This document shows, in pieces, positions 44,631 to 52,099 of a stretch of 64,000 nucleotides of DNA (position 1 is its first letter; each line of letters starts with the position of its first letter). The position numbers were made by a program, and so were the translations under genes. The stretch comes from an uncultured Anaeromyxobacter sp. GTDB lineage: Bacteria > Myxococcota > Myxococcia > Myxococcales > Anaeromyxobacteraceae. The DNA lies in the NCBI GenBank assembly GCA_903904005.1, contig CAIVAR010000161.1, positions 1 through 64,000 of the forward strand, read 5' to 3'. The notes below the pieces were generated by a model. That model was not told the origin of the DNA, made no database searches, and saw only the letters and a list, made by a program, of their open reading frames with translations.

Positions 44631-45614
44631 ATGTCGATCGCCCAGGTCATTTCCTCTGCCCCGCAGCTCTCCGTGTCGCTCGCCGACGCCGAGGGAACGG
44701 GGCGCGCCGTTGCTTCCTCCCGCGCCCGGAGCGCCGCGCCCGCCGGGCTCGACGGGCCGTCCCCCGGCGGCGCCCCGATCCTTCCCTGGCTCGGCGGAGG
44801 CGCTGCGCCATCCGCGCCCGTCTCCTGGCTCGTCTCCACCCTGGCCTCGAAGGGGGACGGGGCCGGTTACGCGAAGGTCGCGGCCTCCGGCGCGGCGAAG
44901 GCCGGCACGGCGACGAAGGCTGGCGGCGAGTGGTCCTTCCTCTCCGACCCGTCGCTCAGCATCGAGGAGAAGCTCTCCCGCTTCATGATCGCCGTGCAGA
45001 AGAAGCTCGACGCCGAGCTCACCGACAAGATGGACGACTACAAGGCCAAGTACGGCGAGGGAGGTTCCGAGACGAAGAAGGAGGACGGAGGCTTCTTCGG
45101 GAACATCCTCGGGGCCATCTTCCCGGGTGGCGGAGGCATCTTCGATTCGCTCTTCGGGGGGCTCGAGGGGATGCTCGGGGACGCGCTCAAGTCCTTCGGG
45201 GGCCCGCTCCTCGGCGCGCTCGCCTCGGCGGTGGGGCTGCCCATGCTCGCGCCGGCGGCGATGAAGATCGGGGAGAGCCTCGGGGGCGTCCTGTCCGGTG
45301 CGCTCAAGGGCAGCACGGCCAAGGGCGGGTCCTCGGGCTCGACCAAGGCGGGCGGGTCGAGCGGAACGAAGACCGGCACCACCTCGGGGAAGGGCACGTC
45401 CACGGCCAAGTCCACGTCCACGTCGACGTCCAAGTCGACGTCCAAGTCGGGTACCACGGCGCAGAAGGGCGAGGCCGGTTCGCCCGACGAGCGACTCGAG
45501 ATGCTCGAGATCCAGCGGCTCGTGGAGAAGCAGAATCAGCTCTTCACGCTCGTGTCCAACCTCATGAAGGGCATGCACGAGACCACCATGGTCGCCGTGC
45601 AGAACGTCCGGTAG
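44631..45614 (+). CDS. candidate secreted hydrophobic protein, type III translocator-like
   Basis: 327 aa with a strong Shine-Dalgarno. Layout: Ala/Gly/Pro/Ser-rich N terminus with no signal peptide (1-95), an amphipathic segment SIEEKLSRFMIAVQKKLDAE (about 109-128), a Gly/Leu/Phe-rich hydrophobic middle (about 153-225, e.g. GGFFGNILGAIFPGGGGIFD), a Lys/Ser/Thr/Gly linker with imperfect KSTS repeats (about 226-283), and a C-terminal helix (about 286-327). No family is recognised. Nine bases downstream lies an LcrH/SycD-like chaperone gene; such chaperones serve type III translocators of similar layout. Function is inferred from this pairing only. Confidence 0.75.
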   Translation: MSIAQVISSAPQLSVSLADAEGTGRAVASSRARSAAPAGLDGPSPGGAPILPWLGGGAAPSAPVSWLVSTLASKGDGAGYAKVAASGAAKAGTATKAGGEWSFLSDPSLSIEEKLSRFMIAVQKKLDAELTDKMDDYKAKYGEGGSETKKEDGGFFGNILGAIFPGGGGIFDSLFGGLEGMLGDALKSFGGPLLGALASAVGLPMLAPAAMKIGESLGGVLSGALKGSTAKGGSSGSTKAGGSSGTKTGTTSGKGTSTAKSTSTSTSKSTSKSGTTAQKGEAGSPDERLEMLEIQRLVEKQNQLFTLVSNLMKGMHETTMVAVQNVR

Positions 45615-45623
45615 GAGGCGCGG

Positions 45624-46070
45624 ATGATCCCGACCATCGAGGACCTGAGGGCGGGCCGTACCCTCGCCGAGATCCAGGGGATGCCCGCGGAGCTGGGCGC
45701 CGCCATGGCGACGCTCGCGGCGCGGGAGGCCGACGGCGGCGATCTGGAGGTCGCGGGCGCGATCCTGGAGGGGCTGGTGGTGACCAATCCGAAGGACGCG
45801 CTGGCCTGGGCGCTCCTGTCCCAGGTGAAGCGCCGGAGCGGAGAGCCCTTCGCGGCGGTCCTCTGCGCGGAGGCGGCCCACAGGCTCGCGCCGGAGGACC
45901 GGCAGGTCCTCCTCGCCCGGGCCGAGTCGCTGCTCGCCGTGCCCGCCGATGCGGGCACGGGGGGCCCGGCGCGGCGGGAGGCGGCCCGCGCGGGGCTCGT
46001 CGCGCTCCGGGACGGTGGCGACGAGGTGGCCCGGCGCGCAGCGGTGCTCCTCCGCGGGCTCGGCGCCTGA
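45624..46070 (+). CDS. LcrH/SycD-like TPR chaperone
   Basis: 148 aa, all helical. About three TPR units: AILEGLVVTNPKDALAWALL, FAAVLCAEAAHRLAPEDRQV and a final one. Length and repeat consensus are those of class II type III secretion chaperones, which keep hydrophobic translocators soluble and unfolded until export. The start ATG has GGAGGCGCGG upstream. The only partner in reach is the hydrophobic 327-aa protein immediately before it. A general TPR protein remains possible. Confidence 0.72.
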   Translation: MIPTIEDLRAGRTLAEIQGMPAELGAAMATLAAREADGGDLEVAGAILEGLVVTNPKDALAWALLSQVKRRSGEPFAAVLCAEAAHRLAPEDRQVLLARAESLLAVPADAGTGGPARREAARAGLVALRDGGDEVARRAAVLLRGLGA

Positions 46071-46116
46071 CGGTCTTGCGGGTGGCGCGGCTGCGGGCCT
46101 AGACTCCGCGTCGCCC

Positions 46117-46503
46117 ATGTCGAAGTTCCTGCTCGTCTGCGCCGGCGGCGCCATCGGAAGCGGCGCTCGCTACCTCGTGGGGAGCTATGCCGGCGCGGCC
46201 TGGGGCACGGGATTCCCCTGGGGAACGCTCACCGTGAACCTGGTGGGCTCGTTCCTGATCGGCGTGATCATGTTCCTCGGTCTCGAGGTGGGGGCGATCG
46301 GGCCGGAACTGAGGCTCTTCCTCGCGGTGGGGGTCATGGGCGGCTTCACGACCTACTCCTCCTTCAACCACGAGACGCTGGCCCTGGCGCAGCGGGGGCA
46401 GTGGGGGCTCGCCGGCGCCTACGTCGCGGCGACGGTGCTCGGCGCCTGGGTGGCCGGTGTGGCGGGCCTGCTGCTGGCCCGGTTCGTCTCGTCCGGGTCC
46501 TGA
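46117..46503 (+). CDS. crcB: fluoride ion channel FluC/CrcB
   Basis: 128 aa, four helices. Landmarks: GGAIGSGARYLVGS, PWGTLTVNLVGSFLIG (Asn lines the pore) and GVMGGFTTYSSFNHE, whose GG-TT turn holds the structural Na+ of the dual-topology dimer. It exports fluoride from the cytoplasm. The 46 bp before it are too short to hold a fluoride riboswitch, and none is seen. Confidence 0.95.
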   Translation: MSKFLLVCAGGAIGSGARYLVGSYAGAAWGTGFPWGTLTVNLVGSFLIGVIMFLGLEVGAIGPELRLFLAVGVMGGFTTYSSFNHETLALAQRGQWGLAGAYVAATVLGAWVAGVAGLLLARFVSSGS

Positions 46504-46575
46504 CCGGGGCCCGACCGGGGCTGCTCCACGCGCTTGACGGCCTCACGCCCTTTGTGGATATTTTGCGCCCGAGAT

Positions 46576-46593
46576 CCGGCCATTTGGGGCCGG
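46576..46593 (+). other. hairpin in the cold-shock gene leader
   Basis: CCGGCC (46576-46581), 6-nt loop, GGCCGG (46588-46593) in the 150-bp region before the cold-shock gene, just after an AT-rich patch (46553-46564) that may hold the promoter. Structured leaders are usual for cold-shock genes. Confidence 0.4.
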
Positions 46594-46654
46594 CGACCGG
46601 GGCTTCGAGAGCTCCCGGGAAGGTGAAACCAGGAAACAAAGGACCGTGGACGCG

Positions 46655-46855
46655 ATGGCTACCGGCACCGTGAAGTGGTTCAACGACTCGAAGGGTTTCG
46701 GCTTCATCTCGCAGGAGGGTGGCGAGGACGTCTTCGTTCACCACACGGCGATCACCATGGACGGATTCCGCACCCTGAAGGAGGGAGAGCGGGTCGAGTT
46801 CGAGGTGGTCCAGGGCCCCAAGGGGCTCCAGGCCGCCAACGTCCGTCGCGGCTAG
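46655..46855 (+). CDS. cold-shock domain protein
   Basis: 66 aa. Single OB-fold with both RNA-binding motifs: KGFGFIS (RNP1) and VFVHHTAI (RNP2), after [10 protein letters not shown]. Binds single-stranded RNA/DNA and melts structure. Start ATG 46655 is chosen over 46646 because family members begin MATGTVKWF. It is 92 bp before infA, with a hairpin between. Confidence 0.95.
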   Translation: MATGTVKWFNDSKGFGFISQEGGEDVFVHHTAITMDGFRTLKEGERVEFEVVQGPKGLQAANVRRG

Positions 46856-46880
46856 TCCAGCCGGAGAGGGTAGCCATCGG

Positions 46881-46904
46881 GCGGCCCCGCAATTCCGGGG
46901 CCGC
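46881..46904 (+). terminator. hairpin between the cold-shock gene and infA
   Basis: Perfect 9-bp stem, arms GCGGCCCCG (46881-46889) and CGGGGCCGC (46896-46904), loop CAATTC, 25 bp after the cold-shock stop. No T run: a weak terminator or attenuator. Confidence 0.5.
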
Positions 46905-46947
46905 TCGAGCCCATTCCGGCTATAAGGATGCGAACCCAGGAGAGCGA

Positions 46948-47169
46948 TTGAGCGAGAAGGAAGCAGGAATCGAAGTACAGGGCTCCGTCGAGGAGGCCCT
47001 TGCCGGCGGCATGTACCGCGTGAAGGTCGACAGCGGCCCCGTGGTGCTCGCCTATGCGTCCGGCAAGATGAAGAAATTTCACATCCGCATCATCCCCGGC
47101 GACCGTGTGAAGCTCGAACTCAGCCCGTACGACCTCACGCGCGGCCGGATCACCTACCGGGACAAGTAG
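46948..47169 (+). CDS. infA: translation initiation factor IF-1
   Basis: 73 aa from TTG 46948 with AGGAG before it. OB-fold with [37 protein letters not shown] and [13 protein letters not shown], close to IF-1 throughout. Position-specific variants (AYASGKMKK for AHISGKMRK) suggest a paralog of the ribosomal-operon copy. IF-1 blocks the ribosomal A site during initiation. The 3' end overlaps the convergent GT51 gene by 16 bp. TTG starts are inefficient, so low expression is likely. Confidence 0.92.
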   Translation: MSEKEAGIEVQGSVEEALAGGMYRVKVDSGPVVLAYASGKMKKFHIRIIPGDRVKLELSPYDLTRGRITYRDK

Positions 47170-49088
47170 GGCTCCCCCGAGCCTGGCTCCTCCTCCGTCC
47201 CGGGTTCCCCGGGGCCGGGATCCTCCACGCTCGCGTCGGCCGGGTGCTCGCGCCCGAGCGGGTCGAGCGGCTCGGCGAGGGCCGCCGCGAGCTGCTCGTC
47301 GGTGAGCTGGTTCTGGATGCGCATCTTCCCCAGCACGTCGTCGATGCGTGCGTTCCACCAGGGGGTGATCCCGGAGCGGTGCAGCCGGGCATGGAACCGG
47401 CGCGGGCTCGGGACGACGGTGGCGAGGAAGGCCGACTCCCGCGCCGTCAGGGCCCGGGCGTCCTTCCCGAACCAGAAGCGCGCCGCCTCCCCCACGCCGT
47501 GGACCCCCGGTCCCCACTCGGCGAGGTTCAGGTAGATCTCGATGAGCCGCCCCTTCGACAGCGTGGCCTCGAGGGCGATCGTCCCGAGGGCCTCGCGCAC
47601 CTTCCGGGCGAGCGTCCGCTCCGGGGAGAGGAACAGGTTCTTCGAGAGCTGCTGGGTGATGGTCGAGGCGCCTCGGACGCGGCTCCGATCGGTCACCGCA
47701 TTGGCGATCTCGCGGAAGTCGAAGCCGCGGTGGCCGAAGAAGCCGGCGTCCTCGCTCGCGGTCACCGCCCGGACCAGGACCTGCGGGATCTCGCCGTAGG
47801 GCACGAAGGCCGGGTTGCCCGGCCCGATCAGGATGCGACGGGCGGGCTCGTCCGGAGGGCCGTCGATGGGGGTCCACTCGAAGCCGGAGGAGAGCCAGGA
47901 CGGGCGCCCGGCCCGGGCAGCACGGCGAAGGTCCTCCAGGTCCAGGTCGACCTGGACGTCCCATTCGCCCCGGCGTGCCAGCGAGCCGGATGCGGAGGCC
48001 CGGGCCGACAGGGTGCCGGACACGGTGGGCGCCGACGGCGGGGGACCGAGGTCCGGGGGAAGGGCGTCGAGGAGCGCGCGCCAGGGCACCGCCTCGGCCC
48101 GGGCCGACACGGAGAAGCGGGGGTCGCTTCCGAGGACGACCTCGCCCTCCACCGTGGCCGCGGCCTCCCCGGCCTCGCCGAGCGAGATTCGTCCGTTCCG
48201 GAGCCGGACGCGCCGCTCGGTTCCGTTCCACTCGACCCTTCCGGAGGCGCCTGCGGCGAGGGGGCCGAGCGGGGTGGGGCCGATCCGGGCCCCCGCGAAG
48301 GAGAGCTCGGTGACGCGGAGCACGAGGTCGACCTCTCCCCGGCGACCGTCCGGCGTGCCCTGGCCCGAAGCCCGCAGCGCCAGCCTTCCCGAGGCCGGAA
48401 GGAATGGGAGCCGGGCCGCGATGGTCGGCGGGAGGTCCTCGGGGAGCGAGACCGCTCCCTCGCAGCGGAACGCGACGCCGTCCGGGCCACGCTGGGCGCT
48501 CCCGTCCAGGCTCCCCCCTGCGGCGAGCCCGATCCGGAAACGAACGTCGTCCACGCCGGGCAGTTCCACGAAGAGGTCGAGGGGGCCGACCTCGGAGCCT
48601 TCCTGGCCCGGGCGGAGCCGAACCCCCCGGAGCGCCACCGCTGCCGGCTCGACCCGGCCGGCGAGCAGGGTGAGGAGACGGGGTCGGACCACGACCCGGT
48701 CGGCGCGGAGGAGCGGCGCACCCGGGTCCTTTCCCAGGATCGTCACCGGGGAGAGCCGCGCGCGGAGGAGCAGGTCGAGTCCCGCCTCGCCCACCTCCAC
48801 CGGGCCGACGCGCCCCCGGAGCGCCCGTTCGGCCCGTTGCCGGATGAAGTTCCGGCCCGGCGGCGAGTTGCCCCAGGCGAACGCCCCGGCCCACAGGGCG
48901 ACGAGCAGTGCCGCGGTCACCGCGCTTCCGGCGAGGAGCCGGGCGCGCCGGGAGCGCCGGGCTCCGGGGCGGAGCGGCGGAGTTGTGGGATGAACAGGAC
49001 CGAGGGGCACGGGGGCGGGATCTTGGCCCCGCGCCGGCGGGGGGTCAACGTTCGAGAATTCCGCTGGATCCAGCGAGCCCGCTCCCAT
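47154..49088 (-). CDS. AsmA-like/GT51 peptidoglycan glycosyltransferase fusion
   Basis: 644 aa. One N-terminal membrane helix (about 52-72). Residues about 80-390 look like an AsmA/DUF748-type beta-rich domain ([19 protein letters not shown], repeated short strands). The last 240 residues are a GT51 transglycosylase: [19 protein letters not shown] with the catalytic Glu, [20 protein letters not shown] and [16 protein letters not shown]. There is no transpeptidase domain, so it is monofunctional, like MtgA, and polymerises lipid II in the periplasm. A fused AsmA-type domain is unusual. The start could be a little downstream of 49088. Confidence 0.88.
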   Translation of the reverse strand: MGAGSLDPAEFSNVDPPPARGQDPAPVPLGPVHPTTPPLRPGARRSRRARLLAGSAVTAALLVALWAGAFAWGNSPPGRNFIRQRAERALRGRVGPVEVGEAGLDLLLRARLSPVTILGKDPGAPLLRADRVVVRPRLLTLLAGRVEPAAVALRGVRLRPGQEGSEVGPLDLFVELPGVDDVRFRIGLAAGGSLDGSAQRGPDGVAFRCEGAVSLPEDLPPTIAARLPFLPASGRLALRASGQGTPDGRRGEVDLVLRVTELSFAGARIGPTPLGPLAAGASGRVEWNGTERRVRLRNGRISLGEAGEAAATVEGEVVLGSDPRFSVSARAEAVPWRALLDALPPDLGPPPSAPTVSGTLSARASASGSLARRGEWDVQVDLDLEDLRRAARAGRPSWLSSGFEWTPIDGPPDEPARRILIGPGNPAFVPYGEIPQVLVRAVTASEDAGFFGHRGFDFREIANAVTDRSRVRGASTITQQLSKNLFLSPERTLARKVREALGTIALEATLSKGRLIEIYLNLAEWGPGVHGVGEAARFWFGKDARALTARESAFLATVVPSPRRFHARLHRSGITPWWNARIDDVLGKMRIQNQLTDEQLAAALAEPLDPLGREHPADASVEDPGPGEPGTEEEPGSGEPYLSR

Positions 49089-49115
49089 CCTCTGTTATAG
49101 ATTCCACTCCCGAAG

Positions 49116-50396
49116 ATGAATCACCTCGGCCCCAGCTTGCGCCGCCGGCGCTATCGCTCCTGGACCGGCTGGCGGCTCGTGGCCGGCGTGGTGGCGTCGC
49201 TCCTCGTGAACGCCCTCGTCCTGTGGATGGTCGAGATCGACTGGAACAAGCTGAAGTCGTTCCCCGCCGACGCGCCTCGCTCGGTGGCGATGGCCCCCCT
49301 CTCGCAGGATGCCTGGAGCTCGAACCGGCAGGTCACCGACGGGAGCCGTCCGGCGCCTTCCCCGGCCGCTCCGCCGCCCCGCGCGGCCCCCCGGGCGCAG
49401 CCCCAGCCGGTTCCCCCGCCCGGGCCGGCCCAGCAGGCCCAGCAGGCCCAGCAGCAGCCCGTTCCCCCGCAGCTGCCCGGACAGGTCGTCGACGTCGCGC
49501 CGACGAACACCGACAAGACGCCCAAGGACACGCGCTTCCTCGCAGAGAGCACCAACTCCGTGGAGAAGGAGACCGTGTCCCGGTTTCGCAAGCTGGACTA
49601 CGAGAAGGCGGCTCCCGCCCCGACCCAGAACCGCGTCAAGGAGCAGGCGCCCGGCCCGCGGGACGAGCAGGCGGCGCGAAACGGCGCCACGGGGGCGAAG
49701 GGCGGGGACACCCGCAAGGCGGGAGCGCCCGGGAAGACACCGGAGGCGGCCCCGAAGCCGTCGCCCGACAAGCTCGCCATGGCCGTGTCCCCCGACGGCC
49801 TGCTCGATCCCAAGCAGGGCGCCGTTCCCATCGGCGCCGACCGCAAGAAGACGCCGCTCGAGGAGCTGGGGGAGGGCGGGGAAGGGGGCGAGGGCGCGAC
49901 CCTGCCCGGCAACTCGGGCGGGAAGCCCATCCTCACGCCGTCCTCGGCCTTCTACGACAAGCTCACCGCCGCACCGGCGCCGGATCACGTCGAGGGGGTC
50001 GACGTTGGGGACGCGACCTTCCTCAACACGCGGGAGTGGAAGTACGCTGGGTTCTTCAACCGGGTGAAGCAGAACGTGGCCGAGCTCTGGAACCCGATGG
50101 ACGCGGCCCGCGTCCGGGACCCCACCGGCTCGCGCTACTTCAGCAAGGACCGCACGACCATCCTGGCCGTGGTGCTGAACCCGCAGGGTGGCATCACCGA
50201 GATCAAGGTGGCCCGGTCGAGCGGGCTCGACTTCCTCGACCAGACCGCCATCGACGCCTTCGAGAAGGCCCAGCCCTTCGTGAACCCGCCCCCCGGCCTC
50301 GCCGACGCGCGCGGCGACATCCGCTTCACCTTCGGCTTCCACGTCTCCACAGGCGGCGGCGGATTCCGGTTCTTCCGCGGTCCCGGGCAGCAGTAG
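49116..50396 (+). CDS. TonB-family protein
   Basis: 426 aa. N-terminal membrane helix (about 22-39), a long periplasm-spanning Pro/Gln/Ala/Lys-rich region (about 70-300) and a C-terminal TonB-type domain (about 310-415) with LAVVLNPQGGITEIKVARSS and LDQTAIDAFEKAQPFVNPP. Could transmit energy from an ExbBD motor to an outer-membrane receptor, or belong to the AgmX-like motility/envelope group of myxobacteria. No exbB/exbD is in the window. Divergent from the GT51 gene with 27 bp between starts. Confidence 0.85.
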   Translation: MNHLGPSLRRRRYRSWTGWRLVAGVVASLLVNALVLWMVEIDWNKLKSFPADAPRSVAMAPLSQDAWSSNRQVTDGSRPAPSPAAPPPRAAPRAQPQPVPPPGPAQQAQQAQQQPVPPQLPGQVVDVAPTNTDKTPKDTRFLAESTNSVEKETVSRFRKLDYEKAAPAPTQNRVKEQAPGPRDEQAARNGATGAKGGDTRKAGAPGKTPEAAPKPSPDKLAMAVSPDGLLDPKQGAVPIGADRKKTPLEELGEGGEGGEGATLPGNSGGKPILTPSSAFYDKLTAAPAPDHVEGVDVGDATFLNTREWKYAGFFNRVKQNVAELWNPMDAARVRDPTGSRYFSKDRTTILAVVLNPQGGITEIKVARSSGLDFLDQTAIDAFEKAQPFVNPPPGLADARGDIRFTFGFHVSTGGGGFRFFRGPGQQ

Positions 50397-50412
50397 GGGC
50401 CCGGATACACGA

Positions 50413-50449
50413 CCGCCGCGCGGGGCGGAGGACCGTCCACGCGCGGCGG
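50413..50449. terminator. inverted repeat between convergent genes
   Basis: CCGCCGCGCG (50413-50422) and CGCGCGGCGG (50440-50449) with a 17-nt loop, between the TonB-family gene and the barrel gene, whose stops face each other. A possible two-way terminator without T runs. Confidence 0.4.
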
Positions 50450-50464
50450 GTGTGAGGCGGACGT

Positions 50465-51097
50465 CTAGAAGTTGAAGGTGCCCTTGGCGCCGATCTGGAA
50501 CCAGCCGTGGAAGGCGGCGACCCCGGAGCCGTACGTTCCGCTGGTGTAGACGCCGTTGGAATCGGTGGCGCTCCAGCTCGTGAAGGAGCCGCCGAAGTAG
50601 CCGACGTACGGGCCCAGACCGAAGAGCTTCGAGAGCGGGAAGTCGATGCCCGTCTGGATGTTGAAGTACTCCCATCCGTTGGTCTGGGAGGTGGCCGAGA
50701 GCCCTCCGGCGGTGGCCGAGGCGAAGGACCACTCCCAGCCGGTGCCGAGGCTGACCCAGGGATTCATCCCGGTCGGGTTGAAGCCGTACATCACCTCGAC
50801 GCCGAGCCTCATGTCGGAGGCCGAGCAGCTCAGCCCGACATCGCAGAAGCTCGACTTCAGGAAGGCGGGTCCCCACTGGAAGTAGAGCCCGGCCGAGAGG
50901 TTCGGCGTGAAGCGGTAGCGACCGGCCACCTCGAACGGGATGGCGCCGCTCGTGCTGTTGGAGAGCGCAATCCCGTTGATGACATTTCCGGTGGGGATCG
51001 CGTAAGCCATCTTGAGATCCAGCGCGAACTGCGCCTGGGCCGTACCGGCGAACGTGAGCGCCGCCGCCACCACCACCGCACTGAGAATCTTCTTCAT
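50465..51097 (-). CDS. outer-membrane beta-barrel protein, copy 1
   Basis: 210 aa. Signal peptide ending AQA (about 1-22), then alternating strands (ALDLKMAYAIPTGN, GAIPFEVAGRYRFTPNLSAG, GLGPYVGYFGGSF) and a final aromatic residue, FHGWFQIGAKGTFNF, as expected for an eight-stranded barrel. Two Cys (DVGLSCSAS region) may form a loop disulfide. Tandem paralog of the next gene; both share a conserved block upstream. Function unknown. Confidence 0.85.
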   Translation of the reverse strand: MKKILSAVVVAAALTFAGTAQAQFALDLKMAYAIPTGNVINGIALSNSTSGAIPFEVAGRYRFTPNLSAGLYFQWGPAFLKSSFCDVGLSCSASDMRLGVEVMYGFNPTGMNPWVSLGTGWEWSFASATAGGLSATSQTNGWEYFNIQTGIDFPLSKLFGLGPYVGYFGGSFTSWSATDSNGVYTSGTYGSGVAAFHGWFQIGAKGTFNF

Positions 51098-51150
51098 TTA
51101 TTGCCTCCCGTTGGACGGGCGACCGTTGGTGAGGGTGCCCGATTTGCCGA

Positions 51151-51187
51151 CATGGCCAGGGTAGCGTGCCAGAAATACGCGAGCCGT
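51151..51187 (-). promoter_or_regulatory. conserved upstream block of barrel gene copy 1
   Basis: A 37-bp block that matches 28 of 37 positions of the block at 51974-52010 before the paralog. Invariant parts on the plus strand: CATGGCC, AGC, TGCCA, AAA and GCGAGCCGT. It lies 53 bp before the start, and is probably a shared promoter or operator. Confidence 0.55.
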
Positions 51188-51287
51188 CCACAACCCTGAC
51201 GTGTACCAGGAGGGTAGATTAGATCTGACCATTCGGGGGGTTACACCCGGATGGGCTCTTACCGAAGGGTGCGAGCGAGCAACTGCG

Positions 51288-51950
51288 TCAGAGGTTCAGC
51301 GTGCCCTTCAACCCGAACTGCATCCAACCGTGGAACGTGCGGTAGGCGGACGGGATGGAGCCCGACACGGCGCCACCGGAGCCCGTACCGGTCGAGTTGC
51401 CGGAGAGGCTCGAGTAGCTGCCGCCGAAGTAGCCCACGTAGGGACCGACGGCGAACATCTTCGACAGGTTCCAGTCGAGCCCTGCCTGGACGTTGAAGTA
51501 CTCCCAGCCGCTGTAGGTCACCTTGGCGCTGGCGTCGGCCGTGGCGACCGAGAAGGTGGTCCACTCCCATCCGGTGCCGACGCTCACCCAGGGGTTCCAG
51601 GTGCGCTCGGGCAGGAAGCCGTAGACGGCCTCCACGCCCACCCGCAGGTCGGACGCGGAGCAGGTCATGCCGGCGGCGCAGAAGCGGGTCGCGACGAAGG
51701 CCGGGTCGTACTGGAAGTAGACGCCGGCGGAGAAGGACGGGCTGAACCGGTAGCGCCCCGCCACCTCGATGGGGATCGCGCCGGACCAGGTGTACTTCAT
51801 CGGTCCGAAGTAGTCGGAGCCCCCGAAGGCTACAAGGTCCCCGGTGGGGAGCGCGTAGCCGACCTTGAGGTCGAGCGCCACCTGGGCCCCTGCGGGAGTG
51901 GCGAACGCCAGCGCCGCCGCGACGACCACTGCACTGCCGAACTTCCTCAT
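51288..51950 (-). CDS. outer-membrane beta-barrel protein, copy 2
   Basis: 220 aa. Signal peptide (about 1-22, ending AGA), strands VALDLKVGYALPTGD, GAIPIEVAGRYRFSPSFSAG, VGPYVGYFGGSYSSLSG and the C-terminal FHGWMQFGLKGTLNL. Clearly paralogous to copy 1 along the whole length, with differing surface loops (residues 40-55 and 185-205). The two Cys are kept. Start ATG 51950; the ORF continues upstream only as read-through. Confidence 0.85.
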   Translation of the reverse strand: MRKFGSAVVVAAALAFATPAGAQVALDLKVGYALPTGDLVAFGGSDYFGPMKYTWSGAIPIEVAGRYRFSPSFSAGVYFQYDPAFVATRFCAAGMTCSASDLRVGVEAVYGFLPERTWNPWVSVGTGWEWTTFSVATADASAKVTYSGWEYFNVQAGLDWNLSKMFAVGPYVGYFGGSYSSLSGNSTGTGSGGAVSGSIPSAYRTFHGWMQFGLKGTLNL

Positions 51951-51973
51951 GTCCGTTTCTCCCGTGGTGCCTC

Positions 51974-52010
51974 CATGGCCCGCCCAGCCTGCCACAAAAA
52001 AGCGAGCCGT
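51974..52010 (-). promoter_or_regulatory. conserved upstream block of barrel gene copy 2
   Basis: Counterpart of 51151-51187 (28 of 37 identical). It lies 23 bp before the start codon, against 53 bp in copy 1, so the block is kept while its distance to the gene is not. Confidence 0.55.
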
Positions 52011-52023
52011 AAAGGGGCATGAA

Positions 52024-52062
52024 CAGGAAAAAACGAAGAAAGCCCCCTTGATCAGGGGGCTT
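52024..52062 (-). terminator. terminator of the glycine cleavage operon
   Basis: Stem arms AAGCCCCCT (52040-52048) and AGGGGGCTT (52054-52062), 9 bp with a 5-nt loop. Read leftward it is followed by a T-rich run (TTTCTTCGTTTTTT). It sits 38 bp after the gcvPB stop. Confidence 0.88.
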
Positions 52063-52099
52063 CCATGGAAGATAGGACGTTTCGAAGTGCGAGCTTGGC

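Noticed and set aside
45400-45456. Hexamer-like repeat in DNA as a CRISPR or satellite
   Set aside because: It is an imperfect codon-level repeat encoding the Lys/Ser/Thr linker of the 327-aa protein, without spacers.
46071-46116. Fluoride riboswitch before crcB
   Set aside because: The gap to the upstream gene is 46 bp and lacks the crcB-motif core.
51151-51187. sigma54 promoter in the conserved barrel block (TGGCA followed by GGCC)
   Set aside because: The GG and GC dinucleotides are about 12 nt apart in copy 1 rather than 10, and copy 2 does not improve the match.
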